Source: Lewinellaceae bacterium (GTDB lineage Bacteria > Bacteroidota > Bacteroidia > Chitinophagales > Saprospiraceae). Taken from it: a DNA stretch of 64,000 nucleotides. How positions within the stretch are numbered: position 1 is the stretch's first letter; each line of letters opens with the position of its first letter. The stretch spans positions 161,048 to 225,047 of the forward strand of contig JADJOD010000011.1 of assembly GCA_016713985.1 (NCBI GenBank). The letters run 5' to 3'. A program made the position numbers and the translations under genes. Below the pieces are notes generated by a model. The model was not told where the DNA came from. It was given only the letters and a program-made list of their open reading frames with translations, and did not search any database. Positions 8,824 to 17,316 of this stretch are shown one piece after another.

Positions 8824-9862
8824 ATCGCCGGAAGATTTCAACCCGGTCGTTTCCGATACCAAACGACGTTACGGGTATTGCATTTGCCGGGAGGCTCGGG
8901 GCCGGGATACCGCTGCCGAGCCTCCTGTTATTTTGAAGCAGCCGTATTTCGTCCCATTCATTACCATCCAGAAATTGTTGCAAGACGCGGGCGCCGCCCT
9001 CTACCATCAGGGTGGCGTGATTGTTTTTGGCCAGATTGTCCAGCATGGAGGGTATGGCCACAGACTGATTTTCCTGCGGGAAAAACTGCGTTTTTATAAA
9101 TATGCCCAGTCTTTTTGGTCCGTAAACCCATGTTTCGACCGAATCATCGAGCAGATGGTAGTTGGAAGGTATTTTTCCGTGGGTATCGAAAACGACCCGA
9201 AGCGGCTTTTTTCCAAAATAAAACCTTGTATCCAATCGTGGATTGTCAATTACGGCGGTGTTCGTACCCACCAGGATAGCATCCGTTTCACTTCGCCATT
9301 TGTGCACCAGCCGAATACTTGCAGCCTCCGAAACAGGTGTACGTTCTCCGGTTTTTCCCAAAAAACCATCCAGCGATTGGGCCCATTTGAGAATCACATA
9401 GGGCTTTTTGCGGGTGATCCAGGAAAAAAAGAACCTGTTCAGCCATAAACCTTCCTCTTCCAGCACAGCGGATTTTACGTTAACTCCCGCAGCCTTTAGT
9501 TTTTCCAGGCCTTTTCCACTTACGAGCGGGTTAGGATCGGTATTTGCAACCACCAGTGCGGGAATCTTGTGCTGCAGGATCAAATCCACACAAGGTGGTG
9601 TTTTTCCGTGGTGAAAGCAGGGTTCGAGGGAACAGTACAGGGTAGAGTGGGGGATAAACGCCCGGTTTTCCGGAGCAACCGAACGGAGGCAATTCACCTC
9701 CGCGTGTGCCTCTCCGTACTTTTGATGCCAACCTTCTCCTATAATCCGGCCATTATGCACTAAAACTGCACCCACCATCGGATTGGGTGAAACCTGACCC
9801 GCCCCCAAACGCGCGAGGTCGAAACACCGGCGCATATAAAGATCGTCAGATTTATGCTCCAT
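8810..9862 (-). CDS. ribD: Riboflavin biosynthesis bifunctional deaminase/reductase RibD
   Basis: 350 residues, two domains. The N-terminal zinc deaminase (pyrimidine deaminase step) has HAEVNCL near residue 51 and PCFHHGKTPPCVD near 78, which hold the zinc ligands and catalytic Glu, plus NPMVGAVLV near 27. The C-terminal reductase domain (5-amino-6-ribosylaminouracil reductase) has RPYVILKWAQSLDGF-type sequence (KKPYVILKWAQSLDGFLG), SDAILVGTNTAVIDNPRLD and MVEGGARVLQQFL. It catalyses the second and third steps of riboflavin synthesis. The start overlaps the end of pyrF by 11 bp, so the two are co-transcribed. Confidence 0.96.
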   Translation of the reverse strand: MEHKSDDLYMRRCFDLARLGAGQVSPNPMVGAVLVHNGRIIGEGWHQKYGEAHAEVNCLRSVAPENRAFIPHSTLYCSLEPCFHHGKTPPCVDLILQHKIPALVVANTDPNPLVSGKGLEKLKAAGVNVKSAVLEEEGLWLNRFFFSWITRKKPYVILKWAQSLDGFLGKTGERTPVSEAASIRLVHKWRSETDAILVGTNTAVIDNPRLDTRFYFGKKPLRVVFDTHGKIPSNYHLLDDSVETWVYGPKRLGIFIKTQFFPQENQSVAIPSMLDNLAKNNHATLMVEGGARVLQQFLDGNEWDEIRLLQNNRRLGSGIPAPSLPANAIPVTSFGIGNDRVEIFRRSTTC

Positions 9863-10688
9863 GACGTTGAACAGTTACCTGCAACAACAAACCGGCCATT
9901 TCCTGTTGTAATTTTATCGCCTCGATCTTCGCTTTTTCTTCAAAATCCTCACCCGCCGAGGCGTAAATAATACTGCGGGAGGAATTGACTAAGAGTCCGC
10001 AATCCCCGGTGAGTCCGTACCTGCAAATGGTATCAAGATCACCTCCCTGGGCGCCGACACCGGGCACGAGTAAAAAATGCTCTGGCGCAATTTCCCGAAC
10101 CCGCGCAAAGGCCTCCGGGTGGGTTGCGCCAACAACAAACATGAGGTTGCCGGGATTGCCCCATTGCTGCGCGCGGCGCATGACGGTTTCCCAGAGGGGT
10201 TCCTGCGTATCCAGCAGGGTACTGCGTTGAAAATCGCCGCTGCCTTTATTGGAAGTCAATGCCAGCAAGATGACCCATTTTCCTTCAAAATCCAGAAATG
10301 GGGTGACGCTGTCCGCTCCCATGTACGGCGCCACCGTAACCGCGTCAAAGGCCATTTTTTGGAAAAATGCTTCGGCATACTTTCGGCTGGTGTTGCCGAT
10401 GTCTCCACGTTTTGCGTCAGCAATGATAAAGTGTTGACTACCAATATATTCTACTGTACGTTTTAACGTAACCCAGCCTTCCGGGCCCAGGGCTTCGTAG
10501 AAGGCAAGATTGGGTTTATAAGCCACACAATAGTCGCGTGTGGCATCGATAATCCGCCGGTTAAATTCAAAAACCGGGTCGTCAAAGGCATTCAAATGCC
10601 GGGGAATTTTGTCTGCTTCACTGTCCAATCCAACACACAAAAAGGTTTTTTTGCGGAAAATTTCGGTAACAAGAGTTGATCGGTCCAT
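9852..10688 (-). CDS. pyrF: Orotidine 5'-phosphate decarboxylase (type 2)
   Basis: 278 residues. Converts OMP to UMP, the last step of pyrimidine synthesis. The catalytic motif DAKRGDIGNTS lies near residue 93; FLCVGLDSEADKIP near 17 and KPNLAFYEALGPEG near 58 are typical of the longer type 2 enzyme. LLVPGVGAQGGDL holds the phosphate-binding region. The ATG at 10688 follows the -7 box by only 4 nt, which points to a leaderless transcript. ribD overlaps its 3' end. Confidence 0.96.
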   Translation of the reverse strand: MDRSTLVTEIFRKKTFLCVGLDSEADKIPRHLNAFDDPVFEFNRRIIDATRDYCVAYKPNLAFYEALGPEGWVTLKRTVEYIGSQHFIIADAKRGDIGNTSRKYAEAFFQKMAFDAVTVAPYMGADSVTPFLDFEGKWVILLALTSNKGSGDFQRSTLLDTQEPLWETVMRRAQQWGNPGNLMFVVGATHPEAFARVREIAPEHFLLVPGVGAQGGDLDTICRYGLTGDCGLLVNSSRSIIYASAGEDFEEKAKIEAIKLQQEMAGLLLQVTVQRHGA

Positions 10689-10692
10689 GTTG

Positions 10693-10700
10693 CAAAATTA
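10693..10700 (-). promoter_or_regulatory. -7 promoter box (TAATTTTG) abutting pyrF
   Basis: Exact TAnnTTTG on the reverse strand with four bases (CAAC) between it and the pyrF ATG. A small CCCG-GGAA-CGGG hairpin lies immediately before the box, after the stop of the VOC gene. Confidence 0.55.
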
Positions 10701-10713
10701 CCCGTTCCCGGGA

Positions 10714-11232
10714 TTATTCATTGCCAATCAGCTCGATGAAAATACCGTCGGGGTCCTGAAAAAGGATCAGGTACACGCCTTTTTGAAGTTCAACGGGTGT
10801 CTGGCCGAGCAAGGGAATATTGTTTTTTCGCAATCTTTCCAGAAACGGCGCAACCGACTGAACGGAAATGGATACGTAGCGCATTCCGGCCCCATCCTGG
10901 ATGTGTTTCTGTGGTGCGTTTCGGGGCACGTTGTCAAAAGTCATTAGTTTGCACTCGGTTGCAAATTTGGAATCTTCCAGTTTCAACACCTTGACCTGGG
11001 CCGGCAAACCACCGGTCAGCCCCGACGTTTTTCCCAATTCGGCATCCATGTTGATGACCCCCACTTCTTCCATACCCAGTACATTTTTGTAAAAATCCAG
11101 CGAGCGGTTCAGGTCCGTTACCACTACGCCGATATTCATGACAGCTTGTCCGGTTTCGCCGGACTGCCTGCATTGAAACAAAACGGCAGAAAAAATCAGG
11201 AAAATGAAAAAGATGTTCCGGTTAATCATCAT
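10714..11232 (-). CDS. Glyoxalase/VOC-family protein with lipoprotein-like signal
   Basis: About 172 residues from the ATG at 11232. The N-terminus MMINRNIFFIFLIFSAVLFQC resembles a lipoprotein signal with a Cys at the expected place, so the protein is probably exported and lipid-anchored. The rest is one VOC (vicinal oxygen chelate) domain: VMNIGVVVTDLNRSLDFYKN, LGMEEVGV, GMRYVSISVQSVAPFLERL and LILFQDPDGIFIELIGNE. The family includes glyoxalase I, dioxygenases and fosfomycin or bleomycin resistance proteins; the substrate cannot be read from sequence. The longer open frame up to 11328 would run into the terminator of the preceding gene, so the shorter start is preferred. Confidence 0.82.
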   Translation of the reverse strand: MMINRNIFFIFLIFSAVLFQCRQSGETGQAVMNIGVVVTDLNRSLDFYKNVLGMEEVGVINMDAELGKTSGLTGGLPAQVKVLKLEDSKFATECKLMTFDNVPRNAPQKHIQDGAGMRYVSISVQSVAPFLERLRKNNIPLLGQTPVELQKGVYLILFQDPDGIFIELIGNE

Positions 11233-11307
11233 GCAGGCAGTCGTGTGATTGGGTAAAACAAACAAAAACAAGGCAAAGATATTGATCGGAGCATTACTGC
11301 CGCGAAA

Positions 11308-11346
11308 AATAAAAAACCCTTCCGGCATCGCGCCGAAAGGGTTTTA
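11308..11346 (-). terminator. Rho-independent terminator after the M4 metallopeptidase gene
   Basis: On the reverse strand AAACCCTTTCGGC and GCCGGAAGGGTTT pair around a short GCGAT loop and are followed by TTTATTTTTC. It lies 15 bp after the M4 stop codon. Confidence 0.8.
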
Positions 11347-11360
11347 CCTGGAAAAAGTTT

Positions 11361-13754
11361 TTATTTTTTGACAAATTTGCTGCTGATCACGCCGGATTCC
11401 GTTTCCACAGAGACGAAATACAAACCTGCGGCAAGACTTGATACGTCTAACGCTTCCCCTGCGTCGGACAGGCGAACGTTTTTAACGAGCACACCGTTTG
11501 CGGCATAAATTTTTACCGACCGGAGTGCTTCGGCCGACTGAATATACAGGTTATCGGCAACGGGGTTGGGGAACAACATCACTTTCCCCGACAAGGTACT
11601 TCCCAAAAATCCTGCGTCGGAATTCTGATCTGTCACCGGTTTAATACTTTGTGTGCTTACACCCGTGCCCGTGCTTTCACCCATGATGTTGACATTACTC
11701 GTGCCGTTCACGGTTACGGCATCGATGTAAATATTGTCGCTGTCGTCGCTGGCATCGCACTGGAAGCGGAATTGTGCGTTGGTCGGGAAGGTATACTGGG
11801 CATTACTCATGGTAATGTTGACCACGTAAAATGTGTTATTGTTGAAATTGGCTCCCCTCGCATACGATGCGATGGTACTCCAGGTCGTTCCGTTAAAGTA
11901 ACGCACCCAAAAATCTTCGTTATTTTCCATCCCGACTGCCCTGAAATAAAACTGAAGCGCTAACTGGTCGTAAGCACTTACGTCGACGACAGCGGAAGTC
12001 ATGGCGGACGCCGTGCCGGAATTATCGCGGATCTGGATGGAGTAATTGCCTTCATACGAATTGGCTGCGCTGTTTACGCGGGCGCAATCGGCGCCGCCGT
12101 CCGTCCAGCCATCCCAGCCTGTTTCAAAATAGCCGGAAAGAACGGGGCCGCCGCCGCCGCCGCCGCCGCCGTACTCCGTACCGACACCTACTGCATACCA
12201 GGCATCAGTAGTAGCAATTTCTTCCGGAGAACCCGCTCCGAACAGGTCTTTTGCGGCCTGTATGGCGCCTGCACGGGCGGCAGCATAATTGGAGGACGAG
12301 GTGAGGTACACCGTCAGATTCCGGTAAGCAATGGCCGCTGCGTTGTCGATTCCGATACCCGTGACGGAATAGGCGTTGCCAAGATCGTTGGTGCCGGACT
12401 CTCCCTGGCTCAGGATATAAAACCATTTATTCTGAACACCGGAATTGGTGTGTACACCACCGTTGTCGCCACTGCCGGTATACCAATAGGTGCCGAGATA
12501 CGTGTCCGGATCGGCGTAAAGATTGGGATTCGACATAGAACGAATGGCGCCGCTGCCGCTGATAAATATGTCGTGCCCCATGAGCCAGTCATTGGAGCCG
12601 GACGCATAATTTTCAATGGCTTCGCCAAAAATATCGGAAAACGACTCGTTCAAAGCGCCCGACTGGTTGGAATATACCAGGTTGGCCGAATACTGGGTTA
12701 CACCGTGGGTGATTTCGTGACCGCAAATATCAAGAGACACGAGGGGCGAATAGGTGGAGCCGTCGCCGTCGCCATAGGTCATGCGACTGCCGTCCCAGAA
12801 TGCATTGACGTAATTATTGGAATAATGCACATAGGATTTAATGATGGCCCCGGTGCCGTTATAAGAATTTCGGCCGTGGTTATTCAGGTAATAAGCATGG
12901 GTACGTTCTGCACCCCAATGTGCGGATACGCCGGTATTGTCGCCGGTAAAATTGGAAGTGGCGCTGGTAAAATCCGTGGCAGCGGTATAGTTCGTGCCAT
13001 TGTTCAAATTAAAAGTTTGAATACCGCTACCACTGGTGGTTTGGCGCAGACGGTAGGATGTGCCCGTAAAATCAGCCGTGAAGGGCACACTTCCGTTGTA
13101 CAAACTATTGCCGGTGGCGGGCACATTCGTATTGCAGATCAGGGAATGTTCCTGGATAAAAGCGCCCGTGTGAGCATCAATAAAAACATTGGCCCGATAC
13201 AAGGGATCTGCGGCAAAGATGTCAAATTTGTAAGCGAGGCGGGGTGCTGCAATTCCTTCCGGATCTGCCACCACAACCAGTTCGGCTTCCGGTTTTTTAT
13301 AGTCCGGATAACCGTCTTTGACCCCATCTTCCCAGGCATATTGCCGGGCGCCGACATGATTGAGCGCGGCGTCAAATGCGCTGGAAACGGAAATTGCGGG
13401 GTTAACGTCCAGGTCCGAAACCATCCTGTAATCTCCTGTCATTAAATCAAATACGCCGTCTTTTGAGTGCACGGTATACGTTGCGCCGTCAACTTTGACG
13501 CCCTTGTAGTACTGCTGAAAACGTTCGTGGCTAAAACCAATTTCGTCGTTGTCGGTGCGCAGGCTTTTGAGGTCGTCCGTAGCCTCCATCTGCAGGTATT
13601 GTCTCATGATACCGCTTTGTTGGCTGGTGTTTACTTTTTGCTGGAGATTGATTTGGTTAGGCGCTTTTTTACCCGGTGCCGGTTTTATTGTTTGGGCAAA
13701 ACCGGAAGAGGTCGCAAGCACAGCAAGGCAAAACACGATTAAATTTTTTTTCAT
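11361..13754 (-). CDS. M4 family (thermolysin-like) metallopeptidase with type IX sorting domain
   Basis: About 797 residues from MKKNLIVFCLAVLATSSGFA, a signal peptide. Order of parts: FTP and PepSY-type propeptide (about 25-215), M4 catalytic domains with the zinc motif HEITHG (about residue 345) and the third-ligand motif NESFSD (about 368), a poly-Gly linker, a MAM-like beta-sandwich (GYFETGWDGWTDGG onwards), and a type A T9SS sorting domain (VMLFPNPVADNLYI ... GLYFVSVETESGVISSKFVKK). It is a secreted endopeptidase activated by propeptide removal. An ATG eight codons upstream exists but lengthens the signal peptide for no reason. Confidence 0.95.
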   Translation of the reverse strand: MKKNLIVFCLAVLATSSGFAQTIKPAPGKKAPNQINLQQKVNTSQQSGIMRQYLQMEATDDLKSLRTDNDEIGFSHERFQQYYKGVKVDGATYTVHSKDGVFDLMTGDYRMVSDLDVNPAISVSSAFDAALNHVGARQYAWEDGVKDGYPDYKKPEAELVVVADPEGIAAPRLAYKFDIFAADPLYRANVFIDAHTGAFIQEHSLICNTNVPATGNSLYNGSVPFTADFTGTSYRLRQTTSGSGIQTFNLNNGTNYTAATDFTSATSNFTGDNTGVSAHWGAERTHAYYLNNHGRNSYNGTGAIIKSYVHYSNNYVNAFWDGSRMTYGDGDGSTYSPLVSLDICGHEITHGVTQYSANLVYSNQSGALNESFSDIFGEAIENYASGSNDWLMGHDIFISGSGAIRSMSNPNLYADPDTYLGTYWYTGSGDNGGVHTNSGVQNKWFYILSQGESGTNDLGNAYSVTGIGIDNAAAIAYRNLTVYLTSSSNYAAARAGAIQAAKDLFGAGSPEEIATTDAWYAVGVGTEYGGGGGGGGPVLSGYFETGWDGWTDGGADCARVNSAANSYEGNYSIQIRDNSGTASAMTSAVVDVSAYDQLALQFYFRAVGMENNEDFWVRYFNGTTWSTIASYARGANFNNNTFYVVNITMSNAQYTFPTNAQFRFQCDASDDSDNIYIDAVTVNGTSNVNIMGESTGTGVSTQSIKPVTDQNSDAGFLGSTLSGKVMLFPNPVADNLYIQSAEALRSVKIYAANGVLVKNVRLSDAGEALDVSSLAAGLYFVSVETESGVISSKFVKK
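12147..12170. repeat. Trinucleotide run encoding the poly-Gly linker
   Basis: Eight perfect GCC units (GGC on the coding strand) encode eight consecutive glycines between the catalytic and MAM-like domains of the M4 peptidase. Confidence 0.9.
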
Positions 13755-13953
13755 TTGAAAACGATTTTGATAGTACACAATAAGGTGAAAAACTGTGATT
13801 ATTTTGTTTAAGGCACGGAAAAGTAGTGCATATTTTAATTATTTCATCCGCCTGAAAGATTTTTTTGCAAGCAGAACAAACTGCCGATAAAAATATGGGA
13901 ACTGTAGCCTTTCCGACACCCCGGGCCTTCCAAGGGCCGGACTTGCCCGAAGT

Positions 13954-15159
13954 TTATGCCGGGAATGATATTTTACCCATACCAATCAGGGGCAATCCTC
14001 CCAGACTGTCGTTGGGCAGCGGCTCGCCGGCTACGGTTTCATTGGCCAAAGCGGCGAACAATACGGCTTCTTTGGCATCGCCATCCACCCCCAAATCTTG
14101 CATCGGCAACATTTTCCATCCGGGCAATTTATCCGATAAATATTTGACAATCAGCGGGTTATGCGCACCGCCGCCACTCAGGTATAAAACCGGAGCAGGT
14201 GTGCCGGTAGTTTGCGGACAGGCCCTGGTCAGGGCTTCTGCAATGGTATCCGCCGTCAGCCTGGTCAATGTGGCCATGATATCGAAAGTGGACAAATCAT
14301 TTAATCCCGTGCGTTGTATGGCCGCTTTTACCCAATTGACAGAAAAGAGTTCCGGCCCGATGGTTTTGGGAAAGGGTTTTGCAAAAAACGGATCTTCACG
14401 AAGTTTATCCAGCAGAGATTTGTTGATCTGCCCTTTCCGTGCAAACTGTGCGTCTTTATCAAAGGGCTGGCCGAAATACTCCTGCGCAAAAGCATCGATC
14501 AGGGTGTTACCGGGGCCGGTATCCGTCGCAAAGGATTCGTTGGCATTGCCGTCGCCGGGCAGCCAGGTAAAATTGGCAATGCCGCCGATATTGAGCAAAC
14601 AGCGGTTCTCTCCTTTTTGAGAAAACAGAAAATAATCACCGTATAAAGCAAGCGGGGCGCCTTCCCCGCCGGCGGCAACGTGTTTTTGCCTGAAATCGCT
14701 GAGCGTAATGACCCCGGTGCGCAAGGCCAGAAAATCGCCGTCGCCGATTTGCAGCGTGGCATTCGGATATTCGGGCATGCCGTGAAATATCCTGGGTGCG
14801 TGGAATACGGTTTGCCCGTGACTGGCGAGCAGGTCAATGTCGCCGGAAGAAAGCCCCCAACCGGCGAGACATTGGTTCACCAATGCCGCATGGCGTTCCG
14901 CAACCAGCACATTTAAAAGCACAAGATGTTGAAAATCAATTTCTTTTTTGGCAAAAACACGCCGTATTTCCGACCGGAAACGATCGTCGTAGTTGATGGT
15001 CTGAAATTTTAGCAACTTCACCCGGGTATGTATTCCGGAGCCCTCAAAAGCGCATAAAGCGATGTCCAGTCCGTCGAGTGATGTGCCGGACATCAGGCCG
15101 ATGATGTGCCGAACCGGTTTGTTTGCAATGGCCGCAAGTTGTTGAATGTGTTTTTTCAT
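13954..15159 (-). CDS. anmK: Anhydro-N-acetylmuramic acid kinase
   Basis: About 401 residues. It phosphorylates and opens 1,6-anhydro-MurNAc released by lytic transglycosylases, giving MurNAc-6-phosphate for cell-wall recycling. The ASKHA-type nucleotide fold shows in HIIGLMSGTSLDGLDIALC near residue 17, LLASHGQTVFHAP, LLNIGGIANFTWLPG, the ATP site ATDTGPGNTLID and VLYLSGGGAHNPLI. The start at 15159 (MKKHIQQL) is preferred over an upstream ATG because the family begins shortly before GLMSGTS. It sits upstream of the M4 gene on the same strand, 200 bp apart; 13755-13953 shows no gene. Confidence 0.95.
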   Translation of the reverse strand: MKKHIQQLAAIANKPVRHIIGLMSGTSLDGLDIALCAFEGSGIHTRVKLLKFQTINYDDRFRSEIRRVFAKKEIDFQHLVLLNVLVAERHAALVNQCLAGWGLSSGDIDLLASHGQTVFHAPRIFHGMPEYPNATLQIGDGDFLALRTGVITLSDFRQKHVAAGGEGAPLALYGDYFLFSQKGENRCLLNIGGIANFTWLPGDGNANESFATDTGPGNTLIDAFAQEYFGQPFDKDAQFARKGQINKSLLDKLREDPFFAKPFPKTIGPELFSVNWVKAAIQRTGLNDLSTFDIMATLTRLTADTIAEALTRACPQTTGTPAPVLYLSGGGAHNPLIVKYLSDKLPGWKMLPMQDLGVDGDAKEAVLFAALANETVAGEPLPNDSLGGLPLIGMGKISFPA

Positions 15160-15257
15160 GTCAGTGCGAATATAAATGAATGACCTGCTTTTGTCCAGGT
15201 ATTTAGCAAGCAAAACAAGACATTTTTACCTGCGTGGAGTATATACCGGAGACTTTC

Positions 15258-15265
15258 TAAATTTG
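15258..15265 (+). promoter_or_regulatory. -7 promoter box (TAAATTTG) before the Rieske oxygenase gene
   Basis: Exact TAnnTTTG match, four bases before the ATG at 15270, the same spacing as at pyrF. Either the mRNA is leaderless or translation begins at the next ATG, 15294. Confidence 0.5.
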
Positions 15266-15269
15266 CCGG

Positions 15270-16382
15270 ATGCACCATACTATTTTACCGCCTATGTTTC
15301 AGATAGAACCAGATATCCGCCGTGCCGCAACGCTGCCCGGCACTTTTTATAATTCTCCGGAAAGCTTCACCGCCGGCCGGGAGAAAATATTTGCCCGCTC
15401 CTGGCAAATGGCCGTTCATGCGGAAGAAACGGTCCGGCTTCCCCATGATGCCATGCCGTTTCAGTTTATGGACAACTTCATCGAAGAGCCTTTGTTGCTG
15501 CTGCGTGACGGACAAAACGCACTGCGTTGTTTGTCAAATGTTTGTACTCATCGGGGGAAAATTCTGGTGGAACACCCGGGCAAGCTGGAACGCGGCATTA
15601 TTTGCGGGTATCACGGCAGACGGTTTCATCTCGGCGGGGAATTCGCGGCAATGCCCGAAACCGAGGGCATGGAAAACTTCCCCTGCGCAGACGATAACCT
15701 GGCTAATATCCCCGTACACCAATGGCGGCAATTTGTTTTTACTTCACTTGATCCCGCATGCCCGTTTCCCGAATGGATTGCGGGTATGGAACGAAAGATC
15801 GGTTTTTTGCCGCTGGAACAGTTCCGTTTCGATGCGGCGCGTTCCCGCGACTACCTTGTAAAGGCAAACTGGGCCCTGTATTGCGACAATTACTTAGAGG
15901 GATTTCACATTCCTTTTGTTCATAAATCACTTGCGGCGACGCTTGACTGGGGCGCGTATCGAACCGAATTATTCGACTGGGGCAACGTACAGGTGGGCAT
16001 TTCCAAAGGTGGTGAGGAAATATTTGACCTGCCTGCGGGCCACGAGGACCACGGGCAGGCTATCGCGGGATATTATTTTTGGCTGTTTCCCAATATCATG
16101 TTCAATTTTTATCCCTGGGGTTTGTCGCTCAATATCGTAAGGCCATTGCGTGAAGATTTGACCAAAGTAAGTTTCCGGGCCTACGTGTGGAATGCCGCCA
16201 AACTGGGCAAAGGAGCGGGCGCCGATCTTGATTTGGTGGAAAGGGAAGACGAAGCGGTGGTGGAACAGGTGCAGATCGGAACACGTTCCCGGTTCTACAA
16301 ACACGGGCGGTTTTCGCCGGGACAGGAAAAAGGGGTGCATCAATTTCACCGGCTTGTTGCAGATGCATTCGCTGCAAAATGA
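15270..16382 (+). CDS. Rieske [2Fe-2S] aromatic-ring-hydroxylating oxygenase alpha-subunit-like protein
   Basis: 370 residues. N-terminal Rieske domain with CTHRG near residue 92 and CGYHG near 112, the two Cys and two His that bind the 2Fe-2S cluster. The C-terminal catalytic domain has DNYLEGFHIPFVH near residue 208, which supplies the bridging-type Asp/Glu and the two His of the mononuclear iron site. Such enzymes insert oxygen or demethylate small substrates using an external reductase; none is encoded nearby, so the substrate is unknown. The start may be 15270 or 15294. The stop overlaps the next ATG by 4 bp (ATGA), so the secreted type B protein is translationally coupled to it, an odd pairing. 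Confidence 0.9.
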   Translation: MHHTILPPMFQIEPDIRRAATLPGTFYNSPESFTAGREKIFARSWQMAVHAEETVRLPHDAMPFQFMDNFIEEPLLLLRDGQNALRCLSNVCTHRGKILVEHPGKLERGIICGYHGRRFHLGGEFAAMPETEGMENFPCADDNLANIPVHQWRQFVFTSLDPACPFPEWIAGMERKIGFLPLEQFRFDAARSRDYLVKANWALYCDNYLEGFHIPFVHKSLAATLDWGAYRTELFDWGNVQVGISKGGEEIFDLPAGHEDHGQAIAGYYFWLFPNIMFNFYPWGLSLNIVRPLREDLTKVSFRAYVWNAAKLGKGAGADLDLVEREDEAVVEQVQIGTRSRFYKHGRFSPGQEKGVHQFHRLVADAFAAK

Positions 16383-17311
16383 AATTAATGTTACCTTTAA
16401 GGCAGCAAATTGCAGTGTCGTATGCTCTAACCAACCATCTTAATCGAGCCGCCACTTTCCATGATCATTTATTTACTCCGGTACGTATCGGTACCCTTGC
16501 TGTTATTATGGTTCCGGGTTTTGCCTGTGCCTCCTGTGTCGATAGCATTGAACTGGATATCCACTCCGTACAGTGTTATGGACTCCGAAATGGCGTTATT
16601 CGAGTTGATGCTGTTTTTGGTGGAGAAAAACCTTATTTTTATTCAATTGATGGTCAGTCGTTTAGCACAAATTCTACCTTCGACCGTTTGTGGCCGGGCG
16701 CTTATACGATTTATGTTCGCGACGCTTCGGGTTGTGTTAAACAATGGCAGGTTACGGTGCCCGAACCGGAAGAACTGGAAGTGTATTTGTTTGCCGATAG
16801 GGATACCGCCATTGAAGGCGAAGCGGTTCGCCTGCATGCGTTAGTCACCCCTCCGGGAATCCCGATAGAGGCCATGGAGTGGCGGCCGCCCAATTTGTTT
16901 CAGCGCTCCGATTCCGTGGTACAGATCGTGCATTTGTCGGAGACCACCGATATCGCCGTTGAGGTCAGCACCGCTGACGGTTGTATTGCACGCGACCAAG
17001 TCACCGTATTTGTTGAAAAGACCAATCTTTACTTTCCCAATGTGATCAGGCCGGGCAGCAACCAGGATGCTTATTTCACCTTATTTGCCGGGGAAGGTAT
17101 CGCGCGTATTGTGTACATGTCGGTCTACAGCCGCGGAGGAGGTATCGTTTTTGAACGAAAGAATTTTCCACCCAATGACCCGCTGCGGGGTTGGAACGGT
17201 CGCTGGGGCAGCAAACCCGTACAATCGGGCGTATACCTCTGGGTTGCGGAAGTGGAATACCTGAACGGCAAAAGAAAACAACTTCAGGGCAGTGTAACGG
17301 TGTTGAAATAA
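16379..17311 (+). CDS. Secreted protein with gliding-motility-type (type B) C-terminal domain
   Basis: 310 residues. A SprB-like repeat segment (VQCYGLRNGVIRVDAVFGGE, PYFYSIDGQSF, LWPGAYTIYVRDASGC) near residues 60-120 is followed by a PKD-like stretch and a CHU_C-type end (NLYFPNVIRPGSNQDAYFTLF, YSRGGGIVFERKNF, GWNGRWGSKPVQSGVYLWVAEV). The C-terminal domain directs export by the type IX system. The hydrophobic segment is late (about residues 37-52, IGTLAVIMVPGFACASC), so the annotated start may be too early; the ATG at 16379 is kept because it overlaps the previous stop. Confidence 0.78.
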   Translation: MKLMLPLRQQIAVSYALTNHLNRAATFHDHLFTPVRIGTLAVIMVPGFACASCVDSIELDIHSVQCYGLRNGVIRVDAVFGGEKPYFYSIDGQSFSTNSTFDRLWPGAYTIYVRDASGCVKQWQVTVPEPEELEVYLFADRDTAIEGEAVRLHALVTPPGIPIEAMEWRPPNLFQRSDSVVQIVHLSETTDIAVEVSTADGCIARDQVTVFVEKTNLYFPNVIRPGSNQDAYFTLFAGEGIARIVYMSVYSRGGGIVFERKNFPPNDPLRGWNGRWGSKPVQSGVYLWVAEVEYLNGKRKQLQGSVTVLK

Positions 17312-17316
17312 GCGGC

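Noticed and set aside
12450..13445. Long open frame (331 codons) on the forward strand opposite the M4 protease
   Set aside because: It is the mirror of a well-supported gene, low in motif content, with no promoter box or start context. A by-product of GC-rich third positions.
13865..14620. 251-codon forward frame opposite anmK
   Set aside because: Antisense to anmK; Ser/Ala/Pro-rich with no motif.
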